From Halieaceae bacterium (lineage in GTDB: Bacteria; Pseudomonadota; Gammaproteobacteria; Pseudomonadales; Halieaceae): DNA of 36,729 nucleotides. Where the stretch lies: assembly GCA_026710905.1 (NCBI GenBank), contig JAPOQD010000127.1, positions 1 to 36,729 of the forward strand. Direction: 5' to 3'. The stretch's first letter is position 1. Each line of letters starts with the position of its first letter. Under the pieces are notes generated by a model. It was not told the origin of the DNA and did not search any database. It saw nothing but the letters and a program-made list of their open reading frames with translations. This document shows positions 16,386 to 25,439 of the stretch, in pieces. The translations under genes were made by a program, and so were the position numbers.

Positions 16386-17645
16386 ATGACGAGCAAGAAT
16401 ATCCTCTACGCCCAATCCGGCGGCGTCACCGCCGTCATCAACGCAAGCGCCTGCGGCATCATCGAAACTGCCCGCCGACACCCAGCTATCGGCAGGGTGT
16501 ACGCCGCCCGCAACGGTATAGTCGGTGCGCTGCGCGAGGACCTGATCGACACCGGGCTGGAGCCGGCCGGGGCCATAGCCAAGTTGCGGCATACTCCGGC
16601 CGGGGCTTTTGGTTCCTGCAGGTACAAACTCAGGAGCCTGTCCGAGAGCCGGGCGGAGTACGAGCGGCTGATCGATCTGTTCAAGGCCCACAATATCGGC
16701 TATTTCCTGTACAACGGCGGTGGTGATTCCGCCGACACCTGTCTCAAGGTGTCCGAACTCAGCGCCACCCTCGGTTACCCGGTTCAGGCAATACATGTAC
16801 CCAAGACCATCGACAACGATCTGCCCCTGACCGACAACTGTCCGGGCTTTGGATCGGTGGCCAAATATGTCGCCATTTCCACCCGTGAGGCGAGCCTTGA
16901 TGTCGCCTCCATGTGCGAGAGTTCCACCAAGGTGTTCATTCTTGAAACCATGGGCCGTCACGCCGGCTGGATAGCCGCGGCGAGTGGACTCGCCGCAGAG
17001 CATGAGGACGATGCTCCCCATGTCATCCTGTTTCCCGAGATCGCCTTCGACCGGGACCGGTTCCTGAACAAGGTAGAGAGCAGCGTCCAGCAGAACGGCT
17101 ACTGCGTGGTGGTCGCCTCGGAGGGAACACGCCATGGTGACGGGACTTTCCTGAGCGATGCCGGTTCCCGCGATGCTTTCGGCCACGCTCAACTCGGTGG
17201 TGTCGCCCCGGCCCTGGCGGAGTTGATTAAAACGCAACTGGGCCATAAGCACCACTGGGCCGTGGCCGACTATTTGCAGCGCTCCGCCCGGCATATTTCC
17301 TCCGGGACGGATGTGGAGCAGGCCTATGCCGTGGGCGCCGCCGCGGTGGAAATGGCCCTGGCCGGCAAGAATGCGGTGATGGCAAGCATTGAACGTGTTG
17401 CCCAGCAACCCTATGAATGGCGAGTAGGCGAGGCCGATCTCAAACTGGTTGCCAATGTCGAAAAGACCATGCCGCGAGATTACATCAGCCCGGACGGATT
17501 CGGCATTACCGGAGCAGCGCGGGAGTACCTGACGCCGTTGATTGCCGGGGAGGACTATCCACCCTATCGCAACGGGATGCCCGAGTATGAACGGCTGCGT
17601 AATGTGGCCGTACCGCGGCGTTTGAAGCAGGATTTCAGGGTATAG
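16386..17645 (+). CDS. pfp: Diphosphate-dependent 6-phosphofructokinase
   Basis: The enzyme phosphorylates fructose 6-phosphate with PPi, reversibly, in glycolysis/gluconeogenesis. The nucleotide-loop motif is NGGGDS (about 109-114) in place of the ATP-type GGDGS, with Asp where ATP enzymes have Gly. PKTIDND (about 138-144) carries the Lys typical of PPi-dependent forms, where ATP enzymes have Gly. MGRHAGWIA is the sugar-phosphate-binding segment. At 419 residues from ATG 16386 it matches the single-subunit bacterial PPi group. The open frame reaches back to 16230 only through repeat DNA. A membrane pyrophosphatase gene lies about 3 kb downstream. Confidence 0.93.
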   Translation: MTSKNILYAQSGGVTAVINASACGIIETARRHPAIGRVYAARNGIVGALREDLIDTGLEPAGAIAKLRHTPAGAFGSCRYKLRSLSESRAEYERLIDLFKAHNIGYFLYNGGGDSADTCLKVSELSATLGYPVQAIHVPKTIDNDLPLTDNCPGFGSVAKYVAISTREASLDVASMCESSTKVFILETMGRHAGWIAAASGLAAEHEDDAPHVILFPEIAFDRDRFLNKVESSVQQNGYCVVVASEGTRHGDGTFLSDAGSRDAFGHAQLGGVAPALAELIKTQLGHKHHWAVADYLQRSARHISSGTDVEQAYAVGAAAVEMALAGKNAVMASIERVAQQPYEWRVGEADLKLVANVEKTMPRDYISPDGFGITGAAREYLTPLIAGEDYPPYRNGMPEYERLRNVAVPRRLKQDFRV

Positions 17646-17730
17646 CCGTGGCCAGGTTATTGGCCCCCCTCGTCACCGCAAACCGCGGGCCGGTCGATGG
17701 CGGTAGTTCTTTTTCCACCGGGCGGGCCGG

Positions 17731-18186
17731 ATGAAAGTTCTGTTCATTTGCACCCACAACCGCTGCCGCAGTATTCTGGCGGAGGCCATAGCCCGGCAGA
17801 GGGCCGGGGCGCTGCTTGAGCCGCGCAGTGCCGGCAGCCATCCCCAGGGCCAGGTAGACGCCGGAGCGTTGCACTACCTCCGCCAACACGGCTACAACTG
17901 CGAGGGCCTGCGCAGCCAGTCCTGGGATGAGTACCGGGAATTTGACCCCGACCTGATGATCACACTGTGTGATACCGCGGCGGGTGAACAGTGTCCGGTT
18001 CATTTCGGGAGCACCAAAAAGCTGCACTGGGGCATGCCGGACCCATCAAAAGTTCAGGGCGATGAAACCAAAATCGCCGCGGCCTATAGCGCGGCGATCC
18101 TGGAGTTGGAAGGCAGTATTGATGCCCTGGCAGCTTCGCTGCGAGCCAGAATCCCGCGTAACCAGTCACACCCCCACAGGCCGTAG
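17731..18186 (+). CDS. arsC: ArsC-type arsenate reductase / low-molecular-weight protein tyrosine phosphatase fold
   Basis: The 151-residue protein has the PTPase loop CTHNRCR (Cys7-x5-Arg13) and the general acid Asp104 in GMPDPSKV. ITLCDTAAGEQCPV adds Cys80 and Cys88, which could be the disulfide relay cysteines of thioredoxin-linked ArsC. WDEYREFDPDLMITLCD is close to arsenate reductases of this class, so I prefer arsenate reductase over a tyrosine phosphatase. No arsR, arsB or acr3 is present in the window. The gene lies 85 bases after pfp and may share its transcript. The stop codon TAG (18184-18186) is inside the GTAGGGGC edge of a palindromic repeat. Confidence 0.85.
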   Translation: MKVLFICTHNRCRSILAEAIARQRAGALLEPRSAGSHPQGQVDAGALHYLRQHGYNCEGLRSQSWDEYREFDPDLMITLCDTAAGEQCPVHFGSTKKLHWGMPDPSKVQGDETKIAAAYSAAILELEGSIDALAASLRARIPRNQSHPHRP

Positions 18187-18285
18187 GGGCGGCGCATGCG
18201 CCGCCCGCACATGCGGGGAGCCTGGCCGCCAAATGCAAGCATTGCTCGGAGCGCACCTTACGGGCGAGGCATGCCTCGCCCCTAC
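18183..18285. repeat. Paired-palindrome repeat element with inverted GTAGGGGCG edges
   Basis: Outer arms GTAGGGGCG (18183-18191) and CGCCCCTAC (18277-18285) are inverted copies. Inside are two perfect 20-bp palindromes, GGGCGGCGCATGCGCCGCCC (18187-18206) and GGGCGAGGCATGCCTCGCCC (18262-18281). The spacer CCGCCAAATGCAAGCATTGC recurs with one change near 35672. No coding capacity is evident. The element supplies the arsC stop codon. Confidence 0.85.
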
Positions 18286-18772
18286 TCACCCACCTGCCGG
18301 CGCAACAATTCCCAACCCTGGACGGGGCAGGGGGGCGAGGAGTTACGATCCCGCTTCAGTAAATGCAGCTTACTCAGCCATGCAAGCATAACAGCAGGTT
18401 ATAGGCCCAATTACCGCATTGCGCTTATGCTGGCGCTGATCTCCAGTTAAGCTGCTTGCCCGCATATTGCACCCTTCGGGCACACGGCACCCTTCGGGCA
18501 CACGGCACTCTTCGGGCACATGGGACGCGTCTCGACGAAAATCCTGCGCGATCATCGCATCCACTGATGCAATATGCGGGCTTGTCAGTTTGGGCAAAAC
18601 CCTCTCCAGACTGCATATGACAAGGGTGTTATGCGAGTCTGGCGGGGTAACTTGATTGCAATGGAATTGTTGTGACCCCAGCTTTTTTCAGGGAATGGGC
18701 CATGGGCTACATCTTTCCGGTTATGGGTTCTATTATGGCCAGATCTACCAATACATAGCGAAGAGGCATCCC
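18286..18772. other. Gene-free spacer before the dehydrogenase
   Basis: Apart from the MITE-like element at 18458-18581 no gene is visible. The stretch 18590-18772 is less GC-rich and should hold the promoter of the dehydrogenase. An 18-codon frame (18702-18758, MGYIFPVMGSIMARSTNT) precedes the dehydrogenase start with no strong support. Confidence 0.55.
18458..18581. repeat. MITE-like element: 14-bp terminal inverted repeats around an 18-bp tandem array
   Basis: GCCCGCATATTGCA (18458-18471) and TGCAATATGCGGGC (18568-18581) are perfect 14-bp inverted repeats. Just inside the left end, CACCCTTCGGGCACA occurs three times with an 18-base period (18470, 18488, 18506; the third has one change). 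The same 15-mer lies in the clusters at 16238 and, reversed, at 22626 and 25616. Related GCCCGCATATT ends occur at 14617 and near 31533. There is no open frame of note. Confidence 0.8.
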
Positions 18773-19783
18773 ATGAAAGCAGTCGTCTACCAGGGCCAGC
18801 GGCAGGTTGAACTCAAAAACATTGCCGCCCCGGAGTTAACGCCAGATTCCGTTCTGATTGATGTTGAGGCCTGCGGCATTTGCGGGTCCGACCTGCATAT
18901 GTACCGGGAAGACTGGAAACCCGAGATCTGTACCATTCCCTATCCTGAAGGGCGCGTGCCGGGGCATGAGTTTGCCGGCTACCTGGCCGCGGTGGCCGAT
19001 GAAAACTGTGGTCACCAGGTCGGTGATCGAGTGGTGGGTTTGGCCATGGGAGGAATGGCCGAGCGGGTCTCGGTCAGTCAGTGGGCGCTGTTCCCCATCC
19101 CTGACAATGTTTCTTTTGACGAGGCGGCCACCGCGGAACCCATGTCCAACTCCCTGCGCATCGCCCGCAAGAGTCAAGCGCAGGCGGGGGAAAACGTGGT
19201 GGTATTCGGTATGGGTATTATTGGCCTCGGTGTGATCCAGGCCTACCAGGCCCTGGATATCGAGCTGAATCAACTGATTGCTGTAGATACCTCTGACTAT
19301 CGTCTTGAGGTCGCCAAACTGCTGGGCGCTGATCACGTCATCAACCCCAAAGAGTGCAATGTACACCAGGCCGTGCAGGGCCTGGTGGGTACGCGGGAGA
19401 GCATTCTCGATGGTGATACCCCGGCAGTCGATATCGTCTGCGACTGTGTTGGCTACATCAAGGGTTTCCCGGGCAAGCCAGTGCTGCAGCAGGCGCTGGA
19501 TATGATTTGTGATCGAACCGGGCGCATCATGTGTTTTGGCATGTTCGAGGGCAATGTTGAACTTAACCTGGATAGCCTGATCAATCGCCAGCCCAGCATT
19601 ATCGGCGTGATGGGTATGGAGATGGATGACGTCAGAGATGCCCTGGCCTTCATGTCAGAAGGTCGCATCGACCGCAAATCACTGGTTACTCACAGCTATC
19701 CCATCGGTGAATGTGGTGATGCGTTTGAAGCGCAAACCAACTACGCTGATTCCGTCAAAGTCGTACTACACCCACAGGAGTAA
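18773..19783 (+). CDS. Zinc-dependent medium-chain alcohol/polyol dehydrogenase
   Basis: The 336-residue protein is an MDR dehydrogenase. Catalytic zinc residues appear in EACGICGSDLHMY and GHEFAGYL. The NAD-binding Rossmann turn is VFGMGIIGLGVIQ, followed by an acidic VDTSDYRLEVAKLLGADHVINP. The usual structural-zinc loop with four closely spaced cysteines is absent, and GLAMGGMAERVSVS occupies that place. ATG 18773 has GAAGAGG eight bases upstream. The frame's upstream extension lacks homology. It ends two bases before the next start, so the two genes are one operon. The substrate is unknown; threonine-, sorbitol- and formaldehyde-type families are all related. Confidence 0.88.
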   Translation: MKAVVYQGQRQVELKNIAAPELTPDSVLIDVEACGICGSDLHMYREDWKPEICTIPYPEGRVPGHEFAGYLAAVADENCGHQVGDRVVGLAMGGMAERVSVSQWALFPIPDNVSFDEAATAEPMSNSLRIARKSQAQAGENVVVFGMGIIGLGVIQAYQALDIELNQLIAVDTSDYRLEVAKLLGADHVINPKECNVHQAVQGLVGTRESILDGDTPAVDIVCDCVGYIKGFPGKPVLQQALDMICDRTGRIMCFGMFEGNVELNLDSLINRQPSIIGVMGMEMDDVRDALAFMSEGRIDRKSLVTHSYPIGECGDAFEAQTNYADSVKVVLHPQE

Positions 19784-19785
19784 AA

Positions 19786-20406
19786 ATGCATCTGGACAGA
19801 TTTCTTGAAGAAGAGCCCCTGGATATGCGGGAATTTAACCCAGGCAATGTTGCTGAAGTGGCTGCGGTGCTTATGGAAACCCTGCATAGTCCGCGCCGGC
19901 GTCAGATCCTGCAAAACTTTATCGACCACGCCACCGCAGAGTGCAATGGAGACCACGATGCCCTGATGGCGTCCTGCTCCCGGAAAAGGCAGTCCTATGC
20001 CTATTGGGCCACCGGCGCCAAAGATGGTCGCGACGGGCTGCCGCAAAGTTATGAGGAGCTGGTGCCTTACTACCGGGGCCTGATCGAGGCCAATATGCAC
20101 CTGATTCATCTGGACGTGGAAAAGCTGATCGTCGGTGATGACGATCTCATGGTGGAGGGTATTGTGCACCAGTTGATTCGCGGAAATCAGGCGCCACTTA
20201 TGGGGCTGGAGGTGGACGATCCTGGAGCGGTATACCAGCTGTCCCGCCGCACCCTGATCATTTTTGTATTTGATGAAGATAGCCTGGGCTGCGGTGAGCA
20301 CTCCTATGTGGATGGTCCGACCCTGAACAAGCATCTGAGCAAGGTAGAACCGGATCTGGTTCCGGAGGTGTTCTGGAATAACCCATTGACCGGCAAGATC
20401 AACTGA
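19786..20406 (+). CDS. NTF2-like (SnoaL-fold) protein
   Basis: The 206-residue soluble protein has the cone-shaped NTF2/SnoaL pattern: an N-terminal helix pair, SYEELVPYYRGLIEANMHLIHLDVEKLIVGDD, VEGIVHQLIRG and a terminal beta sheet with TLIIFVFDEDSLGCGEHSYVDG. Such proteins are small isomerases, hydrolases or dehydratases, or ligand-binding partners. No catalytic set can be named here. It starts two bases after the dehydrogenase stop with GGAG just upstream, so the pair probably acts on the same substrate. This inference is based on spacing only. Confidence 0.72.
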   Translation: MHLDRFLEEEPLDMREFNPGNVAEVAAVLMETLHSPRRRQILQNFIDHATAECNGDHDALMASCSRKRQSYAYWATGAKDGRDGLPQSYEELVPYYRGLIEANMHLIHLDVEKLIVGDDDLMVEGIVHQLIRGNQAPLMGLEVDDPGAVYQLSRRTLIIFVFDEDSLGCGEHSYVDGPTLNKHLSKVEPDLVPEVFWNNPLTGKIN

Positions 20407-20448
20407 AAGCGCGCAGTGAGAGCGGCTTTGCAGCCGTGATCTTGCTGC

Positions 20449-20485
20449 GGTGCAGGCTCCTACAGCAAAGGTGCAGGCTCCTACA
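20449..20485. repeat. Two direct copies of GGTGCAGGCTCCTACA
   Basis: Copies are at 20449-20464 and 20470-20485. The REP-like AGAGCGGCTTTGCAGCCG precedes them near 20420. The second copy contains the stop codon (TAG, minus strand, 20481-20483) of the pyrophosphatase gene. The region lies between two convergent genes. Confidence 0.7.
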
Positions 20486-22484
20486 ACAAGGGAGCAATCA
20501 CCAGGCTGACAATCGCCATGACATTGATGAGAATGTTCATGGAGGGGCCCGAGGTATCCTTGAAAGGGTCGCCCACGGTGTCGCCAACCACGGCCGCGGA
20601 GTGAGTTTCCGAGCCCTTGCCGCCCAGATTGCCCTTCTCGACGAATTTTTTGGCGTTATCCCAGGCGCCACCGGCGTTGGCCATCATCAGCGCCATCAGC
20701 ACACAGCCCAGCAAGGCGCCACCGAGCATCCCGCCCAACGACTGCGCGCCCAGACCGAACCCGACCAGCACTGGGGCCGCCACCGCGATGGCTCCGGGCA
20801 GGATCATGCGCTTCAGTGCCGCCGTGGTGGCGATATCCACGCAGCGGGCCGTGTCCGGTTCGGCCTCGCCCTCGAGCAACCCCTTGATTTCCCGAAACTG
20901 GCGGCGGATTTCATTGATCATTTCGAAAGCCGCATCTCCGACCGCGGTCATGGTGATTGAGGCAATCAGAAACGGAATCGTGCCGCCGATGAACATGCCC
21001 ACCAGCACTGCCGGATCAGAGATATTCAGGGTGAAGTCCCCCGCCCTGCCGACCGCGACAGTCTCGACGAAAGCGGCAATGATGGCCAGGGCCGCAAGCG
21101 CGGCGGCGCCTATGGCGAAACCCTTGCCGATGGCGGCGGTGGTGTTGCCCACTTCGTCGAGGCCATCAGTAATACGGCGTGTGTCCTCACCCATGCCCGC
21201 CATTTCCGCAATACCGCCAGCGTTGTCGGCAACCGGGCCATAGGCGTCAATGGCCATGGTTATACCCACCGTGGCCAACATGCCCACCGCGGCGATACCA
21301 ACTCCGTACAAACCCGCCAATTCGGTGGATATGAAGATAATTGCCGCCAGACAGAAAATCGGGGCGACCACGGATTGCATACCGACGGCCAGACCGGTAA
21401 TCATGACCGTGGCCGGACCGGTTTCACCGGACCTGGCAATCTTGCGCACCGGTGCGCCACCGGTGTAGTACTCGGTGATCAGTCCGATGGCTACCCCGCC
21501 GACCGCCCCGGATAGCACCGCCCACCAGATTTTGACGTCCAGGTCCATGGCGCTGATCAGGTACCAGGCAAAAACAACGAAGATGACCGGCGCCAGCATG
21601 GTGCCACTGCGCAACGCGGCTTCGGGAGCAGCCGCAGAGCGAACCCGTACGAACAGAATGCCGGCCACGGAGGCGATCAGGCCGATACTGGCCAGCAGCA
21701 GCGGCAGGGCCATCATGGAAGCCTTGGCGACTTCGCCGATCGCCATGGTGGAAGCAATCGCTATACAGGCAATCATCGAGCCGCAGTAGGATTCAAAAAT
21801 ATCCGAACCCATCCCGGCGATATCACCCACATTGTCACCTACGTTATCGGCGATAACGCCGGGATTGCGGGGGTCATCTTCGGGAATACCCGCTTCCAAC
21901 TTGCCCACCAGGTCAGCGCCGACGTCGGCGCTCTTGGTGTAGATGCCGCCACCGACCCGTGAGAACAGCGCCACCGTGGAGGCGCCCATGCCAAAACCAT
22001 GAATCGCATGTGCGGTATGTGGGTCGCCGCCGAAGTAATAGTACAACCCGCCCAGACCCAGCAGGCCCAGCGAGGCCACACACAGGCCCATTACGGAACC
22101 ACCGTAAAAGGCGATGGACAGCGCCCGCGGCGCACCGTGCTCATTGGCGGCCACGGCGGTACGAACATTGGCCCTGGTGGCGGCGAACATGCCCAGATAG
22201 CCGGCGGTTGCCGAGGACAGGGCGCCGACAACGAAGGCGATGGCCGTATTTACGCCCAGTGGTGAAACGAAAATAGCGACCACCAGAAACAACGAAAACA
22301 AGACCAGCATCTTGTATTCGCGATGCATGAACACCATGGCGCCGAGGTGAATCTGATCGGAAATTTTCCGCACTGCCGGCTCACCCTGATCATAACGGGA
22401 CATGACCAGGTAGATAAGAAGTGCTATTGCCAAACCGGCCGCACCGAGAAACGGGGGCAGGATCATGTGCTCAAACATAAGCAA
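20481..22484 (-). CDS. hppA: Membrane-bound, ion-pumping pyrophosphatase (K+-dependent type)
   Basis: The 667-residue inner-membrane protein hydrolyses PPi and pumps H+ or Na+. The catalytic signature [20 protein letters not shown] (about residue 190) is followed by [15 protein letters not shown], and the second substrate segment near the end has [30 protein letters not shown] (about residue 445) carries Ala where K+-independent enzymes have Lys (GNTTKA), which places it in the K+-dependent group. [13 protein letters not shown] also fits that group. Whether the pumped ion is H+ or Na+ cannot be decided by eye. ATG 22484 is the longest start; Met3 (22478) and Met7 (22466) are alternatives. It complements the PPi-dependent phosphofructokinase. 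Confidence 0.95.
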   Translation of the reverse strand: MLMFEHMILPPFLGAAGLAIALLIYLVMSRYDQGEPAVRKISDQIHLGAMVFMHREYKMLVLFSLFLVVAIFVSPLGVNTAIAFVVGALSSATAGYLGMFAATRANVRTAVAANEHGAPRALSIAFYGGSVMGLCVASLGLLGLGGLYYYFGGDPHTAHAIHGFGMGASTVALFSRVGGGIYTKSADVGADLVGKLEAGIPEDDPRNPGVIADNVGDNVGDIAGMGSDIFESYCGSMIACIAIASTMAIGEVAKASMMALPLLLASIGLIASVAGILFVRVRSAAAPEAALRSGTMLAPVIFVVFAWYLISAMDLDVKIWWAVLSGAVGGVAIGLITEYYTGGAPVRKIARSGETGPATVMITGLAVGMQSVVAPIFCLAAIIFISTELAGLYGVGIAAVGMLATVGITMAIDAYGPVADNAGGIAEMAGMGEDTRRITDGLDEVGNTTAAIGKGFAIGAAALAALAIIAAFVETVAVGRAGDFTLNISDPAVLVGMFIGGTIPFLIASITMTAVGDAAFEMINEIRRQFREIKGLLEGEAEPDTARCVDIATTAALKRMILPGAIAVAAPVLVGFGLGAQSLGGMLGGALLGCVLMALMMANAGGAWDNAKKFVEKGNLGGKGSETHSAAVVGDTVGDPFKDTSGPSMNILINVMAIVSLVIAPLL

Positions 22485-22614
22485 CCTTAAATTGGTATTT
22501 CAGAAGGGCGCACATCTTACCCAAGCGCGGCCGGGATTCAAAGCAGAAAACTTCGTGAAACGTAACTTCTCAATAACTCCGTGCAAACTGCATTTTTTAC
22601 TCGACTGCCCCAGC

Positions 22615-22741
22615 CGTAGGGGCCCTGTGCCCGAAGGGTGCGCCATGGCGCACCCGCGGGACGCGCATGCGCGGCCCCTACGTCATCGTCCCCGCCCTGG
22701 GTTTCGTGGTCGAGCCGCGGGACGCGCATGCGCGGCCCTTA
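22615..22741. repeat. Modular palindromic repeat, one and a half units
   Basis: Edges CGTAGGGGCC and GGCCCCTACG enclose CTGTGCCCGAAGGGTG, then the perfect palindrome GGGTGCGCCATGGCGCACCC (22636-22655), then CCGCGGGACGCGCATGCGCG. The last module is repeated at about 22715-22741. Its final bases TTA (22739-22741) are the stop codon of the M15 peptidase gene on the minus strand. Confidence 0.85.
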
Positions 22742-23434
22742 CAGGTGCGCATAATTTCTGTAGGGTTGCGTCACATAGCGCCGATAAATTTCCGGCAACA
22801 TGGGCAACAGTTCCCGCTTCAACTCCAACTGGGCATCTGCCAGAACAGCACCGAGTTGCTCCACGGAGACAGTGGCCTGGCAGCGGTTGGCCAGAGGTTG
22901 ATAGCTCAGATGCCAGCGCTCGGGAGCGACGCCGCCCCTGTCCCGGTCATAGGGACGAAAGAAGCCGAAGTCCCTGTCGTGGGCCAGTTGCTGGTCCAAC
23001 CAGTCGTGCATCGGGCCAAACACGCCGCCGGACGCCACTTCGGCCGCCGTCAATTGCACCTGGTAGTCCTCGGGCACCGCGGCGGCATCGTAAATATCCA
23101 GGTCAGAGCCCCAATGGTGGCGGGAAGCACCCGGCAGTGCGGAAAAGCGCAAAATTGCGTGAATCAACTGCCGTGGCGTGAGACAGGCGCTATCCAGCGC
23201 CTGGCCGGTGTCATCCAGCAGTGGCCGTTGCCCCTTCGCCTTACCGTTCCATATGGCCAATTGGCGCTCGAAACTGCGAAAGGCGCTGACAATCCGCAGT
23301 TCAAACCCCTGCTCCCGGCCCTGCGCCTGCAAGCGTTCCCAAGCCACCCGGCAGTCCGGGTGCAAGCCATGGCCGCACTCATCCACCTCGATATGGGTCT
23401 GCTCAAGACCGTAGAGTTGCCGGCCGGTCAGCAT
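22739..23434 (-). CDS. M15-family D-Ala-D-Ala carboxypeptidase (VanY-like)
   Basis: The 231-residue protein has the M15 zinc-peptidase pattern: IVSAFRSFERQ, SRHHWGSDLDIYD (zinc His and Asp) and ERWHLSY (catalytic Glu/third His). Such enzymes trim peptidoglycan stem peptides. No signal peptide is evident at the N-terminus, so it may be cytoplasmic (recycling) or exported otherwise. The ATG shares one base with the sfsA stop (TGATG), so translation is coupled to sfsA. The stop codon is provided by the adjacent palindromic repeat. Confidence 0.85.
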   Translation of the reverse strand: MLTGRQLYGLEQTHIEVDECGHGLHPDCRVAWERLQAQGREQGFELRIVSAFRSFERQLAIWNGKAKGQRPLLDDTGQALDSACLTPRQLIHAILRFSALPGASRHHWGSDLDIYDAAAVPEDYQVQLTAAEVASGGVFGPMHDWLDQQLAHDRDFGFFRPYDRDRGGVAPERWHLSYQPLANRCQATVSVEQLGAVLADAQLELKRELLPMLPEIYRRYVTQPYRNYAHL

Positions 23435-24177
23435 CAGCTTGCGGCTCCCGGCCGCACCGCCAGGCCGGCCGCGGCGGGCTCCACCAGCGGCAGGCGGCGA
23501 TGCAGCGATATGCCTCTCTGCGGAGCGATGCGAACTCCCCAGGCCATGGCCTCGACACCGGCGGCCTGGGCCAGGTTCAGGGCTTCCCCGTAGGCCGGGT
23601 CGATGTCCACTGCCGCGGCGACCGAGCTGATACCGGTGTGAAACGCACAGAAAAATATCACCGCGCGCTGGCCGGCCTCCGCCACCGCCTGTAGTTCCCG
23701 CAAATGTTTGCGGGCGCGTATGCTCACCGCATCGGGAAACAGGCCCAGCCCTTCAGAGTCACACCAGGTCACGGATTTCACCTCCACCAGACAGCGCCGG
23801 GGGCCGCTGCTCAACGCCAGGTCGGCGCGGCTGCCCTGCCCATAGCTGACCTCGGTTTCCAGCTTGTCATAACCCGCCAGCTCCGGCACCCGCTGCTGCC
23901 GCAGCGCTTCGGCCACCACCCGGTTGGCCCGGGCGGAATGAATGCAGGCCAGACCCTCGGCGGTTTCCACCAATTCCCAGGTATGCGGATACTTGCGAGT
24001 TGCGGAACCGCTGACCGAAAGCCAGACCCGGGAACCCGGTTGCGCACAACCGGTCATGGCGCCGGTGTTGGGACAATGGGCGGTAATCAACTGACCGTCG
24101 GGTAATTCCACGTCTGCAAGAAAACGCTGGTAGCGGCGCAGTAATTCACCTTGCTTGAGGGCCGAGGGAAATTCCAT
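23434..24177 (-). CDS. sfsA: SfsA, sugar fermentation stimulation protein / putative nuclease
   Basis: The 247-residue protein has all SfsA landmarks: an N-terminal OB-like part with ITAHCPNTGAMTGCAQPGSR, then a PD-(D/E)XK-like nuclease part with CLVEVKSVTWCDSEGLGLFPDAVSIRAxKHLRELQ and AVIFFCAF. Nucleic-acid binding and nuclease activity have been reported for the family; its cellular role is unclear. It starts five bases after the aminotransferase stop and overlaps the M15 peptidase start, so the three genes form one minus-strand operon. sfsA near dksA is common in gammaproteobacteria. Confidence 0.95.
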   Translation of the reverse strand: MEFPSALKQGELLRRYQRFLADVELPDGQLITAHCPNTGAMTGCAQPGSRVWLSVSGSATRKYPHTWELVETAEGLACIHSARANRVVAEALRQQRVPELAGYDKLETEVSYGQGSRADLALSSGPRRCLVEVKSVTWCDSEGLGLFPDAVSIRARKHLRELQAVAEAGQRAVIFFCAFHTGISSVAAAVDIDPAYGEALNLAQAAGVEAMAWGVRIAPQRGISLHRRLPLVEPAAAGLAVRPGAAS

Positions 24178-24182
24178 GCCGG

Positions 24183-25439
24183 CTAGGCCTCACCTGCGCT
24201 ATCCGCGCGCACCCCGCCGGGTGAGTGAGTTGCTTCCGACAGGGAAGTGCGGGCGCGTTCCGGCAACCCTGCGCTGCCCAGCACCCGATCCAGGCGGGCC
24301 ACCGCTTCCTCAATGCGCTCCATCCCAGTGGTATAGGCAAAGCGTACATAGTGATTGGCCCGGTGGCCGCCGAAGTCCGCTCCCGGAGTGAGTGCGATAC
24401 CGTGTTGCTCCAGCATTTCCAGGCAAAAAGCCTGGCTGTCCGGGGAAAATCTGTCGATTGCCGCGTAGATATAGAAGGCGCCGTGGGGGTACTGCGGCAC
24501 TTCGAATCCGAGCCGTTCCAGTTCCGGCAGGAGGAAGTCCCGGCGCTGGGCGAATTGGTCACGGCGGGCATCGAGAATGGCCCGTGTGGCTGGTTCGAAG
24601 CCCGCCAGGGCGGCGTACTGGGACATGGTGGACATGGAAATAAACAGGTTCTGGGACAATTTTTCCAGCTCCGGAATCGCCGCTTCTGGCGCCACCAGCC
24701 AACCCAGCCGCCAACCGGTCATGCCGAAATACTTGGAAAAGCTGCTGATGACAAAGGCGTCATCATCAAACTCCAGGATCGAGGGCGTTTCCACGCCGTA
24801 ACTCAGCCCGTGATAGATCTCATCGACGATGAGATAACCGGACTGCGCGGTTACCGCCTGGCTGAGTTCCCGCAACTGCCGGCGGTTCAGCACCCCGCCC
24901 ACGGGGTTGGAGGGCGACGCGACCATCGCCCCCACCGTACCCTCCCGCCAGTGGGAGCGGACCAGTTCGGCGCTGAGTTGAAAGCCATTCTCCGGACCCA
25001 CCGGCACCAGTTCGCCGCGCCCCTCCACCAGCCGCAAAAAGTGCCGGTTGCAAGGGTAGCCGGGGTCGGGTAACAACATGTGTTCACCGGGGTTCAGCAG
25101 CAGGCTGGAAAGCAACAACAGGGCGCCCGACGCCCCCGGGGTAATCATGATCCGGCGCGGGTCGACAGACAGACCGTATTCATCGGCATACCAGCCCGAC
25201 AGGGCTTCGCGCAGTTGGGGAATACCGCCGGCCTGGGAGTAATAGGTGTGCCCCTGGGCCAGCGCCTGCCGCCCGGCCTCGACGATAGGCCCGGCGGTGG
25301 CGAAGTCCGGCTCGCCCGCTACCAGGTAGACAATATCCCGCCCCGCCGCTTCCAGCTCGGTAGCCCTTCCCAGCACCTCGACCACGCGAAAAGGTTCGAT
25401 ATCCTGTAGCCGTTGCGAAAATTTCGGGCGAACCGGCAT
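24183..25439 (-). CDS. Class I/II PLP-dependent aminotransferase
   Basis: The 418-residue fold-type I aminotransferase includes VAGEPDFATAGPI, YYSQAGGIPQLREAL, ITPGASGALLLLSSLLL, ASPSNPVGGV, IVDEIYHGLSY (PLP-binding Asp and Tyr) and the lysine motif SSFSKYFGMTGWRLGW (Lys at about 235). The C-terminal VRFAYTTG has the carboxylate-binding Arg. It resembles AspC/AAT-like enzymes of the class found near dksA in Pseudomonas. The substrate pair is not determinable. The frame is open to 25643, but that part is spacer and repeat; ATG 25439 matches family N-termini. Confidence 0.92.
   Translation of the reverse strand: MPVRPKFSQRLQDIEPFRVVEVLGRATELEAAGRDIVYLVAGEPDFATAGPIVEAGRQALAQGHTYYSQAGGIPQLREALSGWYADEYGLSVDPRRIMITPGASGALLLLSSLLLNPGEHMLLPDPGYPCNRHFLRLVEGRGELVPVGPENGFQLSAELVRSHWREGTVGAMVASPSNPVGGVLNRRQLRELSQAVTAQSGYLIVDEIYHGLSYGVETPSILEFDDDAFVISSFSKYFGMTGWRLGWLVAPEAAIPELEKLSQNLFISMSTMSQYAALAGFEPATRAILDARRDQFAQRRDFLLPELERLGFEVPQYPHGAFYIYAAIDRFSPDSQAFCLEMLEQHGIALTPGADFGGHRANHYVRFAYTTGMERIEEAVARLDRVLGSAGLPERARTSLSEATHSPGGVRADSAGEA

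Noticed and set aside
16347..17408. 353-codon minus-strand frame opposite the phosphofructokinase
   Set aside because: It is a shadow of a well-supported gene, with no motif or ribosome site.
18470..18520. Tandem 18-bp repeats as a CRISPR array
   Set aside because: The units abut with three-base gaps and no variable spacers, and no cas gene is present.
18702..18758. 18-codon leader peptide before the dehydrogenase
   Set aside because: There is only a weak ribosome site and no attenuator-like hairpin or codon run to give it a role.
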